Origin: an uncultured Sphingomonadaceae bacterium
GTDB lineage: Bacteria > Pseudomonadota > Alphaproteobacteria > Sphingomonadales > Sphingomonadaceae
Direction of reading: 5' to 3'
DNA: 64,000 bases
Assembly: GCA_947499975.1 (NCBI GenBank)
Contig: CANMQE010000002.1
Coordinates: 186,001 to 250,000, forward strand
The notes beneath the pieces are model-generated. The model was not told where the DNA came from. It saw nothing but the letters and a program-made list of their open reading frames with translations, and did not search any database. The position numbers and the translations under genes are program-made. The first letter of the stretch is position 1, and the number at the start of each line of letters is the position of its first letter. Positions 45,453-53,961 of this stretch are shown in pieces.

Positions 45453-46790
45453 ATGAAGTTTGCTTCCGCCATCCGCGCCGCCGCCCTTTGCACGGCTGTT
45501 GCGCTTGTGCCTGCCACCACTGCCGCCATCGCGCAGGTAGAGGGGCGTGCCTCGCCTGAATTTGCAAAGCTGTTCGCCACCTACCAGCGGATCAAGGCCA
45601 GCTATGTGGAGCCGGTGGAGGACGAGGTGCTGATTCGCGGCGCGATCGACGGCATGCTCGCTTCGCTCGACCCGCATTCCGCCTATCTCGATGGCACTGC
45701 GCTGGAACGGCTGACCACAATGATGGATGGCAATTACCAGGGTCTGGGCATTTCGGTACAGATGGATGACGGCGCGGTGAAGGTGATCTCGCCCTTCCGT
45801 GGCAGCCCCGCGGAATCGTCCGGCATCAAGTCCGGCGACTATATCACCCACATCAACGGCCAGCTGATCTACGGCCTCGAACTGAACGACGCGGTGGAGC
45901 AGATGCGCGGCCCCGCGGGCACCGATATCGAGGTTACCATCTTCCGGCCCGGACGCCCGGAAAGTTTTGACGTCGTCGTGACGCGCGGCGTGATCGAGCT
46001 GGAGCCGGTGACCTGGGAACTGCTGGACGGCAATATCGGCCACATCAGCGTCAACGAGTTTTCCGCCGACGTCGGCTCCGACGTGCGCCGCGGCCTGCGC
46101 GAGTTGCAGGACGAAGCCACAGGCCGCCTTGGCGGACTGGTGCTGGACCTGCGCCGCAATCCCGGCGGCTCATTGGACGAGGCCGTGGCCCTTTCCGACC
46201 TGTTCCTGTCCGAAGGGCAGATCGTGTCCCAGCGCGGCCGTTCGCGCCGCGAAACGATCTATTACGATGCCGAAACCGTCTATCGCGGCGATGCCGCGTC
46301 GGGCCTGCCGATCATCGTGCTGATCGACGAGGGCTCGGCCTCCGCCAGCGAGATCGTGGCGGGTGCCCTTCAGGACCATCGCCGTGCGCTGGTTATGGGT
46401 GAACGCAGCTTCGGCAAGGGCAGCGTGCAGACGTTGCTGCCGCTCAGCCGCGATGCGGCACTGAAGCTTACGACGGCGCGCTACTACACGCCGTCGGGCC
46501 GCAGCGTGCAGGAAGGCGGGATCGAACCCGATATCCGCGTGCCGCAGCTTTCCGATCCCGATGCAGAGCGCCGCCAGCGCCTTGCGCTTCGCGAAAGCGA
46601 TCTGCGCGGGCACCTGGTGGGCGAACTGGGCGTGCAGGACGAGAACCTGGAGCGGGACCGTCTCGACGACCCGCGCTTCCAGCTTACGGCGGCCGAACTA
46701 GAAGAGCAGGGGATCGAGGATTTCCAGCTCGACTACGCAGCGCGCACCCTGCGCCGCACATCGGGCGTGAACGTGGCGCTGCGTAACTGA
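45453..46790 (+). CDS. S41 family C-terminal processing protease (CtpA type)
   Basis: Periplasmic serine protease, about 446 residues from the ATG at 45453, which has GAGGA ten bases upstream and starts a signal peptide (cleavage near AAIAQV). The PDZ domain is seen as DGAVKVISPFRGSPAESSGIKSGD. The catalytic Ser/Lys dyad lies in DEGSASASEIVAGAL and GERSFGKGSVQ. Such proteases trim cell-wall hydrolases and lipoproteins. The longer open frame starting at 45411 is unlikely because it would put 14 polar residues before the signal. Confidence 0.95.
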   Translation: MKFASAIRAAALCTAVALVPATTAAIAQVEGRASPEFAKLFATYQRIKASYVEPVEDEVLIRGAIDGMLASLDPHSAYLDGTALERLTTMMDGNYQGLGISVQMDDGAVKVISPFRGSPAESSGIKSGDYITHINGQLIYGLELNDAVEQMRGPAGTDIEVTIFRPGRPESFDVVVTRGVIELEPVTWELLDGNIGHISVNEFSADVGSDVRRGLRELQDEATGRLGGLVLDLRRNPGGSLDEAVALSDLFLSEGQIVSQRGRSRRETIYYDAETVYRGDAASGLPIIVLIDEGSASASEIVAGALQDHRRALVMGERSFGKGSVQTLLPLSRDAALKLTTARYYTPSGRSVQEGGIEPDIRVPQLSDPDAERRQRLALRESDLRGHLVGELGVQDENLERDRLDDPRFQLTAAELEEQGIEDFQLDYAARTLRRTSGVNVALRN

Positions 46791-46853
46791 TGCTTTGCTG
46801 CCGCATGCGCCGGCGCTCTTGCGATCCGGCGGCTGCAGCACGATAAGAGCGGC

Positions 46854-47309
46854 ATGATCACAGCGCTTTCCCCGTCTGACAAGCTGGCCCAGCGGCTGGC
46901 GCTGGCAGTGCCGGCCCTGCTTCTGGCCGGTGCCTATATTTCCGAATACGGGTTTGGCCTGCACCCTTGCGAGATGTGCTGGTGGCAGCGCTATCCGCAT
47001 TTTGCTGCGGTGGCGCTTGCCCTCGTTTCCACGGTCGCCCCGCCGAGACGGGCCTGGGTCGCACTGGCCGGGCTGGCCATCGCCGTCTCCGGCCTGATCG
47101 GCGCCTATCACGCCGGGGTGGAATATGGCTGGTGGGAAAGCCCGCTGGGATGCACTGGCGGCGATCCGTTCTCCCTGGAATTCGTGCGCTGTGACGAGGC
47201 GGCCTGGACATTCGCCAGCATTTCGCTGGCCGGGTTCAACGCGCTCCTTTCCATCGGCAGCGCAGTCGCCATATGGGTATTGCTGATGGCCAAGGAGAAG
47301 CAGGTATGA
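46854..47309 (+). CDS. dsbB: Disulfide bond formation protein B
   Basis: Inner membrane protein that reoxidises DsbA and passes electrons to quinone; 151 residues with four helices. The first redox pair is Cys39 and Cys42 in CEMCWWQR, and the second Cys100 and Cys113 lie in the periplasmic loop (LGCTGG, FVRCDE). It is next to the ubiquinone gene coq7, with which it overlaps by four bases; the pairing is functionally sensible since DsbB uses ubiquinone. Confidence 0.95.
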   Translation: MITALSPSDKLAQRLALAVPALLLAGAYISEYGFGLHPCEMCWWQRYPHFAAVALALVSTVAPPRRAWVALAGLAIAVSGLIGAYHAGVEYGWWESPLGCTGGDPFSLEFVRCDEAAWTFASISLAGFNALLSIGSAVAIWVLLMAKEKQV

Positions 47310-47836
47310 CCGACGCCCCCAAGAAGGACCGCTCCGAGATGATCCGTGTCGATCAGGCCGGAGAGTTCGGCGCGACGCGGATCTATGCCGGGCAACTGGC
47401 CGTAATGGGCGATCGCGGACCGCATTCCGCCGAAATTCGCGGCATGGCAGAGCAGGAGGCGGGCCACCGCGCGGAATTCGATGCCCTGCTGGCCAAGCGC
47501 GGCGTGCGCCCAACGGCCCTGCAGCCATTCTGGGATGTTGCCGGATACGCATTGGGCGTTGGCACGGCGCTGATCGGACCGGAAGCCGCGATGGCGTGCA
47601 CCGCCGCCGTCGAGACCGAGATCGACGAGCATTATTCGCGCCAGCTGGAAGAGCTGGAAGCCGATGGCGACGATCCCGAACTCGCAGACATGATCCACCG
47701 TTTCCGAGAGGACGAGCGCGAACATCGCGATGCCGCCATGGCCGCAGGTGCCGAACGCGCGCCTGCCTATCCGCTGCTGTCTGCCGCCATTCGCCTGGGT
47801 TGCCGCGCGGCGATCCGCATCTCCGAAAAGGTCTGA
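47306..47836 (+). CDS. coq7: Demethoxyubiquinone hydroxylase Coq7
   Basis: Di-iron monooxygenase for C6 hydroxylation in ubiquinone synthesis, about 176 residues. Iron ligands are in VDQAGEFGA, EQEAGHRAEFD, VETEIDEHY and FREDEREHRD, i.e. two E...ExxH half-sites. The start at 47306 overlaps the dsbB stop (ATGA); the frame is open to 47273 but those residues are shadow. Many sphingomonads use Coq7 rather than UbiF. Confidence 0.95.
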   Translation: MTDAPKKDRSEMIRVDQAGEFGATRIYAGQLAVMGDRGPHSAEIRGMAEQEAGHRAEFDALLAKRGVRPTALQPFWDVAGYALGVGTALIGPEAAMACTAAVETEIDEHYSRQLEELEADGDDPELADMIHRFREDEREHRDAAMAAGAERAPAYPLLSAAIRLGCRAAIRISEKV

Positions 47837-47925
47837 CCACCACTTTCGGGAAACCCGTGCCGCTTCATCATGCGTTCAACAGGTGAAGCGCCAAATGCGC
47901 ACCATACAGTTTTCGAGGATAGACC

Positions 47926-48600
47926 ATGACCCGCCTGCTAGCTCTCACCGCCGCATCCGCCCTTGCCATGGGATTGGCCGCCACGCCGGCTGCTGCCCAG
48001 GACGATGGCGGCGACAAGGTGAACCAGGTCATTATCTTCGGTGATGACGCGTGCCCCGAAAGCTCCGGCGACACCATTACCGTTTGCGCGCGGCTGGACG
48101 AGAGCGAACGTTATCGCATCCCGCCCAACCTGCGCACCAGCAACTCGCCCCAGAACGAAAGCTGGACCCAGCGCGCGCTTGCGCTGGAAGCGGTTGGCGA
48201 TTTCGGGCCGCTCAGCTGTACGCCGGTGGGCGCGGGCGGCGATCTTGGCTGCACGATGGAAATGATCGAAGCAGCTTATGCAGAACGCGCCAACTCCAGC
48301 GATCTGCGCTTTGCCGAACTGATCGAGGAAGAGCGCGCCGAGCGCCTCGCCACGATCGATGCGGAAGCGGCGGCCACGCAGGCGCGTGTCGAGGAACTGG
48401 AAGACGCCGAATTGCAGCGGCGCCGTGAAGCGCAGAGTCAGCCCATTCCGGGCGAGGAAGTGGACCCGTCAGCGCCGCCTGCGACCGTTGTCGATCCCGA
48501 CCGCGTGCCGCCGCGCGACCTGCCGCCGCCCCGTTTCGACGATGACGAAGAGCAGGTGCCGCTGGATGCTGCACCCCCGGCGCAGGAACCCGGCAGCTGA
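47926..48600 (+). CDS. Secreted cysteine-containing protein, unknown function
   Basis: A 224-residue exported protein with signal peptide (cleavage near AAAQD). The mature N-terminal half has the segments VIIFGDDACPESSGDTITVCARLDE and LSCTPVGAGGDLGC with four cysteines that could form two disulfides. The C-terminal half is a charged coiled coil (ERAERLATIDAEAAATQA) and a Pro/Asp-rich tail. The pattern DDxCPESSxDxIxVCAR resembles a hypothetical family of sphingomonads; I know no function. dsbB 1 kb upstream may be coincidental. Confidence 0.75.
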   Translation: MTRLLALTAASALAMGLAATPAAAQDDGGDKVNQVIIFGDDACPESSGDTITVCARLDESERYRIPPNLRTSNSPQNESWTQRALALEAVGDFGPLSCTPVGAGGDLGCTMEMIEAAYAERANSSDLRFAELIEEERAERLATIDAEAAATQARVEELEDAELQRRREAQSQPIPGEEVDPSAPPATVVDPDRVPPRDLPPPRFDDDEEQVPLDAAPPAQEPGS

Positions 48601-48622
48601 CAGGCCCTTCGCTGGCTTTCGA

Positions 48623-49426
48623 TCAGGTCAGCGCGATATCGGGCGCATCTTCCTGTTTCATGCCGACGACGTGATAGCCTGCGTCCACGTGATGGGTCTC
48701 TCCCGTCACGCCGGATGAAAGATCCGAACAGAGATACAGGCCAGCGCCGCCCACGTCCTCGATAGTGACATTGCGGCGCAGCGGCGCGTTCAACTCGTTC
48801 CATTTGAGGATGTAGCGGAAATCGCCAATACCGCTGGCAGCCAGCGTCTTGATCGGGCCTGCGCTGATGGCATTCACGCGGATGCCTTCCGGCCCCAGAT
48901 CGTTGGCCAGATATTGCACGCTGGTTTCCAGCGCGGCCTTGGCAACGCCCATCACGTTGTAATGCGGCACCACTTTTTCCGCGCCGTAATAGGTGAGGGT
49001 GACGATAGAGCCGCCTTCACGCATCAGCGGGCGCGCGCGCTTTGCCGCTGCCACCAGCGAATAGGCAGAAATGTTCATCGTCATCAGGAAATTGTCGAGA
49101 CTGGTGTCGACATATTTGCCGCGAAGCTCGCTCTTGTCGGAAAAGCCGATGGCGTGGACCAGGAAATCCATCTTCCCCCACTTCGCCTCGATCTCGGCAA
49201 AGGCCGTATCCATCGCGTCCATGTCGGAAACGTCGCATTCTATCAGGAAATCGCTGCCAACCTGCTCCGCCAGCGGGCCGACGCGCTTCTTCAGCGCCTC
49301 GCCCTGGTAGGAAAAGGCCATTTCCGCACCCTGCTCGTGCAGCTTCTTGGCAATGCCCCAGGCCAGCGACTTGTCGTTCGCGAGCCCCATGATCAGGCCC
49401 TTCTTGCCTGCCATCAATCCACTCAT
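48623..49426 (-). CDS. fabI: Enoyl-[acyl-carrier-protein] reductase (NADH) FabI
   Basis: Last reduction of each fatty-acid elongation cycle. The 267-residue short-chain dehydrogenase-like enzyme has Tyr146, Tyr156 and Lys163 in the order Y-x9-Y-x6-K typical of FabI, and the NADH site LIMGLANDKSLAWGIAK. VHAIGFSDKSE holds the glycine linked to triclosan binding, so it is expected to be a susceptible-type enzyme. Its start overlaps the BrkB-family gene (ATGA), so the two are coupled. Confidence 0.97.
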   Translation of the reverse strand: MSGLMAGKKGLIMGLANDKSLAWGIAKKLHEQGAEMAFSYQGEALKKRVGPLAEQVGSDFLIECDVSDMDAMDTAFAEIEAKWGKMDFLVHAIGFSDKSELRGKYVDTSLDNFLMTMNISAYSLVAAAKRARPLMREGGSIVTLTYYGAEKVVPHYNVMGVAKAALETSVQYLANDLGPEGIRVNAISAGPIKTLAASGIGDFRYILKWNELNAPLRRNVTIEDVGGAGLYLCSDLSSGVTGETHHVDAGYHVVGMKQEDAPDIALT

Positions 49427-50481
49427 CGGGTGGTTTCCTCCATATTCTGTACGTCCCCGCGATTTTCGGGGTCAGCCAACCTCTTGCGCTCGGCCTCTTC
49501 CTCCGGCGTTTCGGCGAGGGCGGCGTTCAGTTCGACGCCTGCCACCATCCCTAAGCCTACCAGCCAGAAAAAGAAAAGCGCGATCATCACCCCGGCCAGC
49601 GAGCCATAGGTAAGGTTGTACGAAAACACGCTGCGCAGCACCGGCGGCAGGGCTATGGTGACGGCAATCCACCAGCCGGTCACGAACAGCGCGCCCGGCC
49701 ATTTGGGATAGCGCCGATGCCGGTATTTCGCCGGCGTCAGCGCGTAGAACAGCATGTAGATCGATCCGAACAGACCGATGGCAGGCACGATTCGAGACCA
49801 TGCAAGCTGGCCCAGCGCCTGCGTAAGCTCTGGAAAATAGGCCGAAATCACTTCCTGTGCTGCCCCGATCATCACCTGTGCCAACAGCGATGTCATCAGC
49901 ATCAGCACAGCCGCGATGATGATGCCGGTGGAGAACAGCCGGTATTTCCAGAAGGCATGGGTCGCCTTCGTCCCGTATGCCCGGCGCAGGATGTCGCGTA
50001 TGGTTTCGACGAGGCTGCCCACCGTCCACAGGCCGAACAACCCGCCCACCCACAGCAGCCAGCCGCTGCGCGCTTCCACCACGTTGCGCGCCACGGGGCC
50101 GATAACCTCGCCCACGACGGGCGGCAGCGCGGTGAGGATGGCGTTGATGGTGGCGGCGCGCTCCCCCTCCTCTCCGATGGCGGAGAAGATCGCGGCGGCC
50201 GTGATGAAAAACGGAAAGATCGCCAGCACGGACATGTAGGCAAGGTTGCCAGCGTGGATCAGGCCGTCGTTGAAACAGCCCATCGCCACCCGCTTGGTGA
50301 CTTCCCACGCCCTGTCATGGATGTGAAGTGCGCCGCGCCAGCCAGACAGTTTCCCGCCTTTTTGCGGTACGTCACCTGTAGTCAGCGCCTGCTTGCGCCG
50401 CGCTTCCGGCGAATAGTCGCGCCGCTGCGGACCTGGTTCAAGATCCTCTTCGGTGATGCCAGGTGGAGCCATCTGCGGCAA
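49423..50481 (-). CDS. YihY/BrkB family inner membrane protein (paralogue 2)
   Basis: A 352-residue membrane protein of the same family as the gene at 16171-17004, with a longer N-terminal cytoplasmic part (about 70 residues) and a charged C-terminal tail (ETPEEEAERKRLADPE). Core signatures are MGCFNDGLIHAGNLAYMSVL, the segment GGLFGLWTVGSLVETIRDILRRAYG and SLAGVMIALFFFWLVGLGMVAG. Function unknown. The overlap with fabI suggests a role tied to membrane lipid supply, but that is only contextual. Confidence 0.87.
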   Translation of the reverse strand: MPQMAPPGITEEDLEPGPQRRDYSPEARRKQALTTGDVPQKGGKLSGWRGALHIHDRAWEVTKRVAMGCFNDGLIHAGNLAYMSVLAIFPFFITAAAIFSAIGEEGERAATINAILTALPPVVGEVIGPVARNVVEARSGWLLWVGGLFGLWTVGSLVETIRDILRRAYGTKATHAFWKYRLFSTGIIIAAVLMLMTSLLAQVMIGAAQEVISAYFPELTQALGQLAWSRIVPAIGLFGSIYMLFYALTPAKYRHRRYPKWPGALFVTGWWIAVTIALPPVLRSVFSYNLTYGSLAGVMIALFFFWLVGLGMVAGVELNAALAETPEEEAERKRLADPENRGDVQNMEETTR

Positions 50482-50534
50482 TGTCTAGCACTATCGGGAG
50501 CGGTGTCGAGCATCGCGCGCTTCGGTGCGCGGTG

Positions 50535-51524
50535 TCAAAGGCCCATGCGCCCGCGCGGGTTGCCGCTGTCGCTCCAGCCTTTCAGCTTTGCGGAAAGGAC
50601 AGACACGTCATCGGGAAGCTGGATTTCCAGCGTCACCAACTGGTCTCCCCGTGCGCCGCCCTTTTTGCCGAAGCCTTTTCCCTTCAATCGCAGCACCTTG
50701 CCGGAGCTGGAGCCCGCTCCCACGGTAAGCATCACGGGGCCATCCACGGTCGGCACTTTCACTTTCGCGCCATTCACCGCTTCGTCCAGGGTGATCGGAA
50801 GATCCACCCGCACGTCGTCTCCATCGCGGTAGAAGAAGGGGTGCGACTGCACGTCCACCACCACGATGCCATCGCCATTGCCGCCGGGGCCTTTCTGGCC
50901 CTTGCCCTTCAGCCGCATGGTGGTGCCGTCTTCCACGTGTTCGGGCAAGGAAAGGTCGATCGTCTTGCCATCGGCCAGCGTGATGCGCTGCTTGGCGCGG
51001 GTGGCGGCTTCCACGAACGGCACGGCCAGCTTGTAGCGGATATCCGCTCCCTTTGTCGGCGGTGGGGGAGGGGGGCGGCGAAAGCCGCCGCCCTGCGGGC
51101 CGCCCATGCCGGCGCTGCTGCGCCCGCCACTGCGCTGCGCACCGCGACCGAACAGGCCTTCGAACAGATCGCCCAGATCCATTTCCTCGGCCCCGTTGAA
51201 CCCTTGGTAATCGCGCGAGGAATAGCTGCCGCCCGCGCTGCCGGGGCGTCCGCCGCCAAAGCCGCCATGCCCGCCGCCACCCATGCCGAACGGGCTGGTG
51301 GGATTGCCATCGCCATCGATTTCGCCGCGATCGAACTGGGCGCGCTTGTCCTTGTCGGACAGCAGATCGTAAGCCTGCGTGACCTTGCCGAACTTGTCCG
51401 CGGCCTGCGGATTGTCCTTGTTGCGATCGGGATGCAGTTCCTTGGCGAGCTTGCGATAGGCGGACTTGATGTCCTTCTCGCTCGCGGAACGGCTTATACC
51501 GAGTGTGGAATAGGGATCAGCCAT
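50535..51524 (-). CDS. DnaJ/CbpA-class co-chaperone
   Basis: A 329-residue J-domain protein. The J domain occupies residues 1-70 with HPD at 31-33; a Gly-rich and Phe-rich linker follows (about 75-150); the C-terminal peptide-binding domains contain VPFVEAATRAKQRITL and LPITLDEAVNGAKVKVPTVDG. It lacks the CxxCxGxG zinc repeats, so it is a class B (CbpA-like) rather than true DnaJ. It stimulates DnaK; clients unknown. Divergent from pdxH across about 80 bases. Confidence 0.92.
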   Translation of the reverse strand: MADPYSTLGISRSASEKDIKSAYRKLAKELHPDRNKDNPQAADKFGKVTQAYDLLSDKDKRAQFDRGEIDGDGNPTSPFGMGGGGHGGFGGGRPGSAGGSYSSRDYQGFNGAEEMDLGDLFEGLFGRGAQRSGGRSSAGMGGPQGGGFRRPPPPPPTKGADIRYKLAVPFVEAATRAKQRITLADGKTIDLSLPEHVEDGTTMRLKGKGQKGPGGNGDGIVVVDVQSHPFFYRDGDDVRVDLPITLDEAVNGAKVKVPTVDGPVMLTVGAGSSSGKVLRLKGKGFGKKGGARGDQLVTLEIQLPDDVSVLSAKLKGWSDSGNPRGRMGL

Positions 51525-51605
51525 GGTGTGTTAGCTAGGTAAAGCAATGATATTTGGCAAGCTGGGCCTTTCATATGGCTCGAAGCGGGATTACTCCCTC
51601 GAACC

Positions 51606-52214
51606 ATGAATGATACCGCGAATGCCATTCCGCAAGGTGATCCTTTCGCATTGTTCGACGATTGGTTTGCCGAAGCGAAGGAAAGCGAGCCCAACGATCC
51701 CAATGCGATGGCGCTGGCCACGGCAACGCCGGACGCCGCGCCTTCGGTGCGCATGGTGCTGCTGAAGGGGCACGACGATCGCGGTTTCGTGTTCTACACC
51801 AATGCGCAGAGCCGCAAGGGCGGGGAAATCCTCGCCAATCCGCAGGCCGCGCTGCTGTTTCACTGGAAAAGCCTGCGCCGGCAGATCCGCATCGAGGGCC
51901 CGCTGGAAGAGGTGAGCAAGGACGAGGCCGATGCCTATTTCCACTCACGCCCATTCGTCAGCCAGGTGGGATCCGCCGCCAGCAACCAGTCGGCCCCGCT
52001 CGATGACCGCGCGATCTACGATGCCCGCGTGAACGAGCTGCGGACCGCTTACGAGGAAGCAGGCGAAGTGCCGCGCCCGCCGCACTGGACGGGTTTCCGC
52101 CTCTCTCCCATGGCTATCGAGTTCTGGCTGGATCGGCCCAATCGCCTGCACGAACGGCGCAAGTTCGTGCGCGACATCAAGGGCGGCTGGGCCAGCACGC
52201 TGCTTTATCCATGA
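51606..52214 (+). CDS. pdxH: Pyridoxamine 5'-phosphate oxidase
   Basis: FMN-dependent oxidase producing pyridoxal phosphate; 202 residues, normal. Conserved parts are NAMALATATPDAAPSVRMVLLK, DDRGFVFYTNAQSRKG, LLFHWKSLRRQIRIEG and the C-terminal WLDRPNRLHERRKFVRD ending LYP. It overlaps the following cation transporter by four bases (ATGA). Confidence 0.96.
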   Translation: MNDTANAIPQGDPFALFDDWFAEAKESEPNDPNAMALATATPDAAPSVRMVLLKGHDDRGFVFYTNAQSRKGGEILANPQAALLFHWKSLRRQIRIEGPLEEVSKDEADAYFHSRPFVSQVGSAASNQSAPLDDRAIYDARVNELRTAYEEAGEVPRPPHWTGFRLSPMAIEFWLDRPNRLHERRKFVRDIKGGWASTLLYP

Positions 52215-53146
52215 GCGAGACGCGCGCATCCCTTACGCGCAGCGCCGCGCTTGCATCCATGTGCACGGCGCTGTTCCTGGGCGCGCTGAAGCTGTGGGCC
52301 GTGTGGCAGACCAGTTCCACCGCCATGCTGGGCAGCCTTGCCGATACGGCGCTGGATTTCGTGGCGAGCATGGCCACGCTGGTGGGCGTGTGGGTTGCGG
52401 CGCAGCCCGCCGACGAGGATCACCGCTTTGGCCACGGCAAGGCCGAATCGGTCGCCGCCATGTTCCAGATCATCCTGATCGTTCTCTCGGCCAGCGCCAT
52501 CGCCTTTCGCGCGGTGCTGCGGCTGGTGGAAGGCGGGCAGACGCAGGCGGCGGACCAGGGGATCATCGTCTCGCTGATCGCAATTGCCGCCACATTCGCG
52601 CTGATCGCCTGGCAGCGGCACGTCATAAGGCGCACCGGCTCCGTCGCGATCAAGACAGACAGCGTGCATTACCAGTCGGACCTGTTGCTGAACGTGGCCG
52701 TGATCGCGGCGCTGGTGCTGGATCAGTATCTCGGCTTTTCCCGCGCCGATCCATTGTTCGGCCTGGGCATCGCGGCATGGCTGCTATGGAATGCGTGGCA
52801 GGCCGCGACAGAGGCGGTGGATCACCTGATGGATCGCGAATGGCCGGAAGAAAAACGCCGCGCCTTCGTGGAGGCGGCGGCCGATCATCCCGAGCTTTCC
52901 AACCTTCACGATCTGCGCACCCGCACCAGCGGATATCACCATTTCGCGCAGTTCCACGTGGATCTGCCGGGCAATATGAGCGTTGCGAAGGCGCATGACA
53001 TTATCGACAAGGTGGAGGAGGATCTCTGCGCTCGCTTCCCGGGGCTGGAATTGCTGATCCATATCGATCCGGTGGGCCACGTGGACGAGCCGGGCAATCC
53101 TCTCGCCGAGACCAACGAATTCGCCCAGCTCAAGGATACCGAATGA
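52211..53146 (+). CDS. Cation diffusion facilitator (FieF-like) metal efflux protein
   Basis: A 311-residue CDF transporter with six helices and a cytosolic C-terminal domain. Metal-site motifs are SLADTALDFVAS (helix II, the DxxxD element), DHRFGHGKAES and TDSVHYQSDLLLN (helix V). FieF-like members export iron or zinc. Inside the gene, bases 52951-52964 match 13 of 14 positions of the parS core, encoding QFHVDL. It is coupled to pdxH and PhzF by ATGA overlaps. Confidence 0.92.
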   Translation: MSETRASLTRSAALASMCTALFLGALKLWAVWQTSSTAMLGSLADTALDFVASMATLVGVWVAAQPADEDHRFGHGKAESVAAMFQIILIVLSASAIAFRAVLRLVEGGQTQAADQGIIVSLIAIAATFALIAWQRHVIRRTGSVAIKTDSVHYQSDLLLNVAVIAALVLDQYLGFSRADPLFGLGIAAWLLWNAWQAATEAVDHLMDREWPEEKRRAFVEAAADHPELSNLHDLRTRTSGYHHFAQFHVDLPGNMSVAKAHDIIDKVEEDLCARFPGLELLIHIDPVGHVDEPGNPLAETNEFAQLKDTE

Positions 53147-53961
53147 CCCGCAAGTCCATCCCCTACTGGCATATCGATGCCTTCGCGTCGAAACCGTTCT
53201 CCGGCAACCAGGCGGCCGTCGTCATCGTGAAGAAATGGCCGGACGATGCCACGATGGCAGCCATCGCGGCGGAAAACATGTTTGCGGAGACCGCCTTTCT
53301 TATCGAGACGCGCGAAGGCGATGCCGATTACGCGCTGCGCTGGTTCACGCCCACGGTGGAAGTGGCGCTGTGCGGACACGCTACGCTGGCTTCGGGCCAC
53401 GCGCTGCTGTCGCGGGAGAATGCTGGCGACGCGGTGACGTTCTCCACCCGCAAGGCCGGCATACTGGAAGTGCGCCGCGCGGCGGAGGGGTACGAACTGG
53501 CGCTGCCGGCGATCCCGACCGAGAAGGCGGAGTTTGACGAGGCGGTGGAGCTACTGGGGGCCACCCCGCAGGAAGTCTGGCGCAATCGGGATGGCTACAA
53601 CATCTTCCTGTTCGAGGATGCGGCCACGATCCGCGGCCTCAATCCCGATCTGCGCGGGTTGGCAAAGCTGGGGGAAGACCAGTTCATCTGCACCGCGCCC
53701 GGCAAGGATACCGACGTGATCAGCCGGAATTTCGTGCCCGGCGGCGGGGTGGACGAGGATCCCTTTACAGGTTCCGCCCATGCCGTGCTCACCCCGTTCT
53801 GGACAAAGCGGCTGGGGCGTGAAAGCTTTACTGCATACCAGGCATCGCAGCGGGGCGGCCACGCCACCTGCCGCCTTGTGAAGGAGCCTGAAGGCGATCG
53901 CGCCGTGCTGAGCGGCGATTGCGTGACCGTGGTGGAGGGGCGGTTCTATCCGGCAGGATAG
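53143..53961 (+). CDS. PhzF family isomerase/epimerase-like protein
   Basis: A 272-residue two-domain protein of the PhzF/diaminopimelate-epimerase fold. Conserved features are HIDAFASKPFSGNQAAVV, the catalytic glutamate in NMFAETAFL, VALCGHATLASGHAL and GGGVDEDPFTGSAHA. No phenazine genes are present, so this is one of the many PhzF homologues with unknown small-molecule substrate. It is the third gene of the pdxH operon and converges with the serine hydrolase gene, overlapping it by 16 bases. Confidence 0.9.
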   Translation: MTRKSIPYWHIDAFASKPFSGNQAAVVIVKKWPDDATMAAIAAENMFAETAFLIETREGDADYALRWFTPTVEVALCGHATLASGHALLSRENAGDAVTFSTRKAGILEVRRAAEGYELALPAIPTEKAEFDEAVELLGATPQEVWRNRDGYNIFLFEDAATIRGLNPDLRGLAKLGEDQFICTAPGKDTDVISRNFVPGGGVDEDPFTGSAHAVLTPFWTKRLGRESFTAYQASQRGGHATCRLVKEPEGDRAVLSGDCVTVVEGRFYPAG

